This document shows positions 61,597 to 64,000 of a stretch of DNA of 64,000 nucleotides, piece by piece. Source of the stretch: Flavisolibacter ginsenosidimutans (GTDB lineage Bacteria > Bacteroidota > Bacteroidia > Chitinophagales > Chitinophagaceae); assembly GCF_007970805.1 (NCBI RefSeq), contig NZ_CP042433.1, forward strand, positions 3,658,001-3,722,000. The letters run 5' to 3'. Numbering within the stretch: position 1 is the stretch's first letter; every line of letters starts with the position of its first letter. A program made the translations under genes and the position numbers. A model generated the notes under the pieces. That model was not told where the DNA came from and searched no databases. It was given only the letters and a program-made list of their open reading frames with translations.

Positions 61597-61667
61597 TGAG
61601 GCTGGAAGAAGGAAGTCAGAAGTAAGAAATCCGATTTCTGGCATCCAGCTTCTTGCTTCTGTCCTCA
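61597..61667. repeat. Long intergenic palindrome with tiny loop
   Basis: Arms 61597-61631 and 61633-61667 meet almost directly. They are built from degenerate units such as GAGGCTGG, AAGAAGGAAGTCAGAAG and AAGCTTCTTGCTTC and pair imperfectly. The palindrome lies between the divergent T9SS and amidase genes. Confidence 0.55.
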
Positions 61668-61735
61668 TCCTGCACTTTCCTGTTTGCAGCGATTGGTGGA
61701 AGTTTGATTGCGCCGCCCGGCGTATTTTGCAGCCT

Positions 61736-62530
61736 ATGTCGTCGTTAACGTTTACACTCATTCAAACGAGTCTCCATTGGGAAGACAAGCAGGCCAACCT
61801 TCAAATGCTGGAAGAAAAAATCAAGGGAATTAAGGAAAAAACACAAGTGGTCATTCTGCCCGAAATGTTCAGCACAGGCTTTAGCATGAAGCCCGAAGAA
61901 CTTGCTGAAACGATGCAGGGAGAAACAGTGAAATGGATGAAACGTGTGGCCGCAGAAAAGAAAATCATTCTCGCGGGCAGCCTCATTATCGAAGAGGAAG
62001 GCAAATATTACAACCGCTTTATCTGGATGTTGCCCAACGGCCAATACGGTTGTTACGACAAGCGTCATCTTTTTGCTTTTGCCGGCGAGGACAAGCACTA
62101 TACAGGAGGCAGCGAACGCTTTATTGCATCGGTAAACGGATGGAAAATAAACCTGTCGGTGTGTTATGATCTGCGCTTTCCGGTGTGGGCACGGCAACAA
62201 TTTGACGAGGAAAAAAATTTTGAATACGATGCGTTGATCTACGTAGCCAACTGGCCCGAACGAAGAAGCACGGCCTGGAAAAGTTTATTGCAGGCACGTG
62301 CCATCGAAAATCAATGTTACGTGATTGGCGTAAACCGCGTAGGCAATGATGGCAACGACATTTATCACAGTGGCGACAGCATGGTGGTTGATCCGCTGGG
62401 TGAAGTTCTTTATCACAAAAAAGATGACGAAGATGTGTTTACTATCACGCTGAACAAAGATGATTTGAATACCGTGCGGGAAAAGTTTCAGTTTTGGCGC
62501 GATGCGGACAGGTTTGAAGTTTTAGCATAG
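61736..62530 (+). CDS. Nitrilase-superfamily omega-amidase (YafV/Nit2-like)
   Basis: A 264-residue cytosolic amidase. The catalytic triad is visible as Glu in VVILPEMFSTGF, Lys in CYDKRHLFAFAGE, and Cys in LSVCYDLRFPVW. Members hydrolyse alpha-ketoglutaramate or succinamate. The ATG at 61736 (MSSLTFTLIQTS) is chosen; a longer in-frame ATG at 61481 lies inside the divergent gene and palindrome. Confidence 0.92.
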   Translation: MSSLTFTLIQTSLHWEDKQANLQMLEEKIKGIKEKTQVVILPEMFSTGFSMKPEELAETMQGETVKWMKRVAAEKKIILAGSLIIEEEGKYYNRFIWMLPNGQYGCYDKRHLFAFAGEDKHYTGGSERFIASVNGWKINLSVCYDLRFPVWARQQFDEEKNFEYDALIYVANWPERRSTAWKSLLQARAIENQCYVIGVNRVGNDGNDIYHSGDSMVVDPLGEVLYHKKDDEDVFTITLNKDDLNTVREKFQFWRDADRFEVLA

Positions 62531-62568
62531 GCTACCTTTTCCCTCTCGCATGATGGCTTGCTACCCGG

Positions 62569-63258
62569 TTAATTCTTTACAACCTCCGGTGCTGGCTTCG
62601 GCGTTGCAATGTCTTGCCGGATCACAATCTTGTCAATTTCCCACGCTGCTTTTAAGCATTGTTGAATGCCAATACTGTTGCCGGCAATGGGTGTATAAAG
62701 CTGTTTCAATACTTCCTGGTCATTGATGCGAAAAGTCAGTATGCTATCCTTTTGTACGAGTTCGTATTTATTCAGTTGCCTTGGGTTAAAGGTTGTCATC
62801 CATTCAGAAGGCAGTTCTTCTTCGGTAATGTATGTCCATTTCAGGTTAAAAAGCTCAAGTTTTACTTTGCTCCTCAGCATGAGCGTTAATTGATAAAGAC
62901 TGGAGGCAACGCGACCATCGGCCATTCGTTGGTTTTCGCCCCATTGTAAATCTATAACATCTGCAACGTCATCGCCATGCAAAAATTTTGCGTACAACGT
63001 AATGGAGAAATTGTTGAGCGTATTTAAACCTGGAATTATTTTGTTGTACCAAAGGCATCCCCGGCTGATAAAGTTTTTTTCGAATTTTTCAATGTGAAGA
63101 ACACCGTCTTTAATGTCAACAAAAAAGCTCGAATCATGTTGCAGTCGCCAGCCGTTCCTGTTGTCATTAAAATCATCTTCCAATAAGATTTTTTGACTGA
63201 AGACACTGGTTGTAAAAAAGCTTGTCAAAAGCAGCGTAAGTAAGGTTGTCCGAAGCAT
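62569..63258 (-). CDS. Exported protein, concanavalin-like fold suspected
   Basis: A 229-residue protein with a signal peptide (about 1-21, ending SVFSQ). The mature part starts ILLEDDFNDNRNGWRL, a phrase common at the start of LamG/DUF1080-like beta-sandwich domains, and continues in beta-rich strands with FSITLYAKFLHGDDVADVIDLQWG. It has no catalytic residues that I can place. It may bind a glycan; this is inference. Confidence 0.65.
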   Translation of the reverse strand: MLRTTLLTLLLTSFFTTSVFSQKILLEDDFNDNRNGWRLQHDSSFFVDIKDGVLHIEKFEKNFISRGCLWYNKIIPGLNTLNNFSITLYAKFLHGDDVADVIDLQWGENQRMADGRVASSLYQLTLMLRSKVKLELFNLKWTYITEEELPSEWMTTFNPRQLNKYELVQKDSILTFRINDQEVLKQLYTPIAGNSIGIQQCLKAAWEIDKIVIRQDIATPKPAPEVVKN

Positions 63259-63348
63259 TCATCCAAGATAATACTGTTATCTCAAAAAGCGGTTGGATGG
63301 TATTCAGAAAACGCAACAAACGCCAGTTAATCAAGCAACGGCGCATAA

Positions 63349-63378
63349 AAAAGTTCCCGCACTAACGGGAACTTTTGC
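63349..63378. terminator. Intrinsic terminator between two minus-strand genes
   Basis: A perfect 11-bp stem (63349-63359 with 63366-63376) with A/T runs on both sides. It lies just past the alpha/beta hydrolase stop (63391), read on the minus strand. Confidence 0.85.
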
Positions 63379-63390
63379 CTCAAACTTTAT

Positions 63391-64000
63391 TTACATCGAC
63401 ACCGAACTATCTCTTCTGCTCGACACCGTTTGCTGCGCGTTTCCATCAGATGCAAAATCAATGATGTCCTGGTTCAATCGTTTGCGTTCGGTATAAAACA
63501 AACCGTGCGGTGCGCCTTCGTACACTTTGTAAACCGCGTTTGGAATCATCTTCGCCGTGCGTTCGCTGCTGGCTTCAATCGGCACCGTTTTATCCGCATC
63601 ACCGTGAATAATAAGCGTAGGAACGTTCACTGCTTTTACGTCGGCACGAAAATCGGTGTTGGCAAAAGCAATGGCGCATTGCTGCGTGGCTCTTGGCAAA
63701 GCCACTTCGGCCAGACCGCGGAAGTATTGCAGGTAAGGCTTGCTCACCGGGTGCTCCAATAAACCAACGCCAAAAAATTGCTCGCCAAACGTGTCCAGAA
63801 AAGCAATGCGGTCTTCTTTCATCTTTTCCATCATCTCGGCGAATACGGCTTGCGGCACGCCTTCGGGATTGTCGTTCGATTGACCCAAATAAGGCACAAC
63901 GGCACTCACCAAAATTACTTTTGAAACACGACCACTGCTTCCGTAACGATTCAGGTAACGCACCGCTTCGCCGCCGCCCATTGAAAAGCCTACCAACACT
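63391..64000 (-). CDS. Alpha/beta hydrolase, 5' truncated by window edge
   Basis: At least 203 residues are visible; the N-terminus lies beyond the right edge. The nucleophile elbow GFSMGGGEAVRYLNRYG with Ser of GFSMGG opens the visible part; the acid is in LIIHGDADKTVP, and the His in YEGAPHGLF. These match the haloperoxidase/arylesterase-like alpha/beta hydrolase group. A cap region between (EMMEKMKEDRIAFLDTFG) is helical. The C-terminal tail (about 15 residues) is Ser/Arg-rich. The start is not in the window. Confidence 0.88.
   Translation of the reverse strand, partial: VLVGFSMGGGEAVRYLNRYGSSGRVSKVILVSAVVPYLGQSNDNPEGVPQAVFAEMMEKMKEDRIAFLDTFGEQFFGVGLLEHPVSKPYLQYFRGLAEVALPRATQQCAIAFANTDFRADVKAVNVPTLIIHGDADKTVPIEASSERTAKMIPNAVYKVYEGAPHGLFYTERKRLNQDIIDFASDGNAQQTVSSRRDSSVSM

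Noticed and set aside
61481..61735. N-terminal extension of the omega-amidase
   Set aside because: It overlaps the divergent T9SS gene and a palindrome; nitrilase homology begins at 61736.

Overview
The window comes from a Bacteroidota chromosome, most likely a Chitinophagaceae-like member. The evidence is two proteins with type IX secretion (T9SS) C-terminal sorting domains, a carboxypeptidase-regulatory/TonB-type outer-membrane protein, the phylum-restricted DUF5606 and DUF2480 families, TAnnTTTG-type promoter boxes just upstream of starts, and a near absence of Shine-Dalgarno sequences. It is ordinary chromosomal DNA: about 60 protein genes on both strands in short operons, and no rRNA, tRNA, CRISPR array, transposase or prophage that I could see.

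Layout. 0-10 kb: cytosolic DsbA-like protein, large outer-membrane protein, DUF5606, M3 peptidase, S9D-type peptidase, Fur-family regulator and SCO protein. 10-20 kb: GH25 lysozyme, PLP aminotransferase, an unlisted 39-residue lipoprotein, a MurG-like glycosyltransferase, RNase HII, a TsdA-like dihaem cytochrome facing two exported DsrE-like proteins, and haem A synthase. 20-31 kb: membrane patatin, a T9SS cargo protein, a lipid kinase-SurE operon facing a second lipid kinase with DUF2905, an amino-acid permease and a UvrD/PcrA helicase. 31.7-35.8 kb: a compact four-gene cluster of ATP-grasp ligase, ATP-grasp/SET fusion, stand-alone ABC transmembrane domain and stand-alone SET protein, the most unusual locus here. 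36-46 kb: thioredoxin-like protein, short SSB, Pif1-like helicase, mnmG, ybeY, feoA, nadD, chromate transporter and an ABC-F ATPase. 46-64 kb: PAP2 phosphatase, KTSC, GlcG-like, deacetylase, GH78-like enzyme, nadA, a 684-bp gap with DnaA boxes, a PpiD/SurA-like foldase, DUF2480, GH10-like hydrolase, MarR, radical SAM/SPASM, GT2, a T9SS protein, omega-amidase and a truncated alpha/beta hydrolase.

Two chromosome-maintenance signals stand out. The gap between nadA and the foldase gene (52835-53518) holds two perfect TTATCCACA boxes, several near matches and an AT-rich segment, so it is a candidate oriC. About 11 kb away, the mnmG-ybeY junction carries two parS-like palindromes. mnmG lies near the origin in many bacteria, so the two signals support each other.

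A second theme is intergenic palindromes. At least a dozen gaps hold long inverted repeats. One pair (671-815 and 9047-9190) is a true repeated, MITE-like element whose ends supply stop codons of flanking genes and whose core is an identical terminator stem. The others have similar architecture but unrelated sequences, often built from degenerate 7-10 bp units. Three of them make gene starts look falsely extended.
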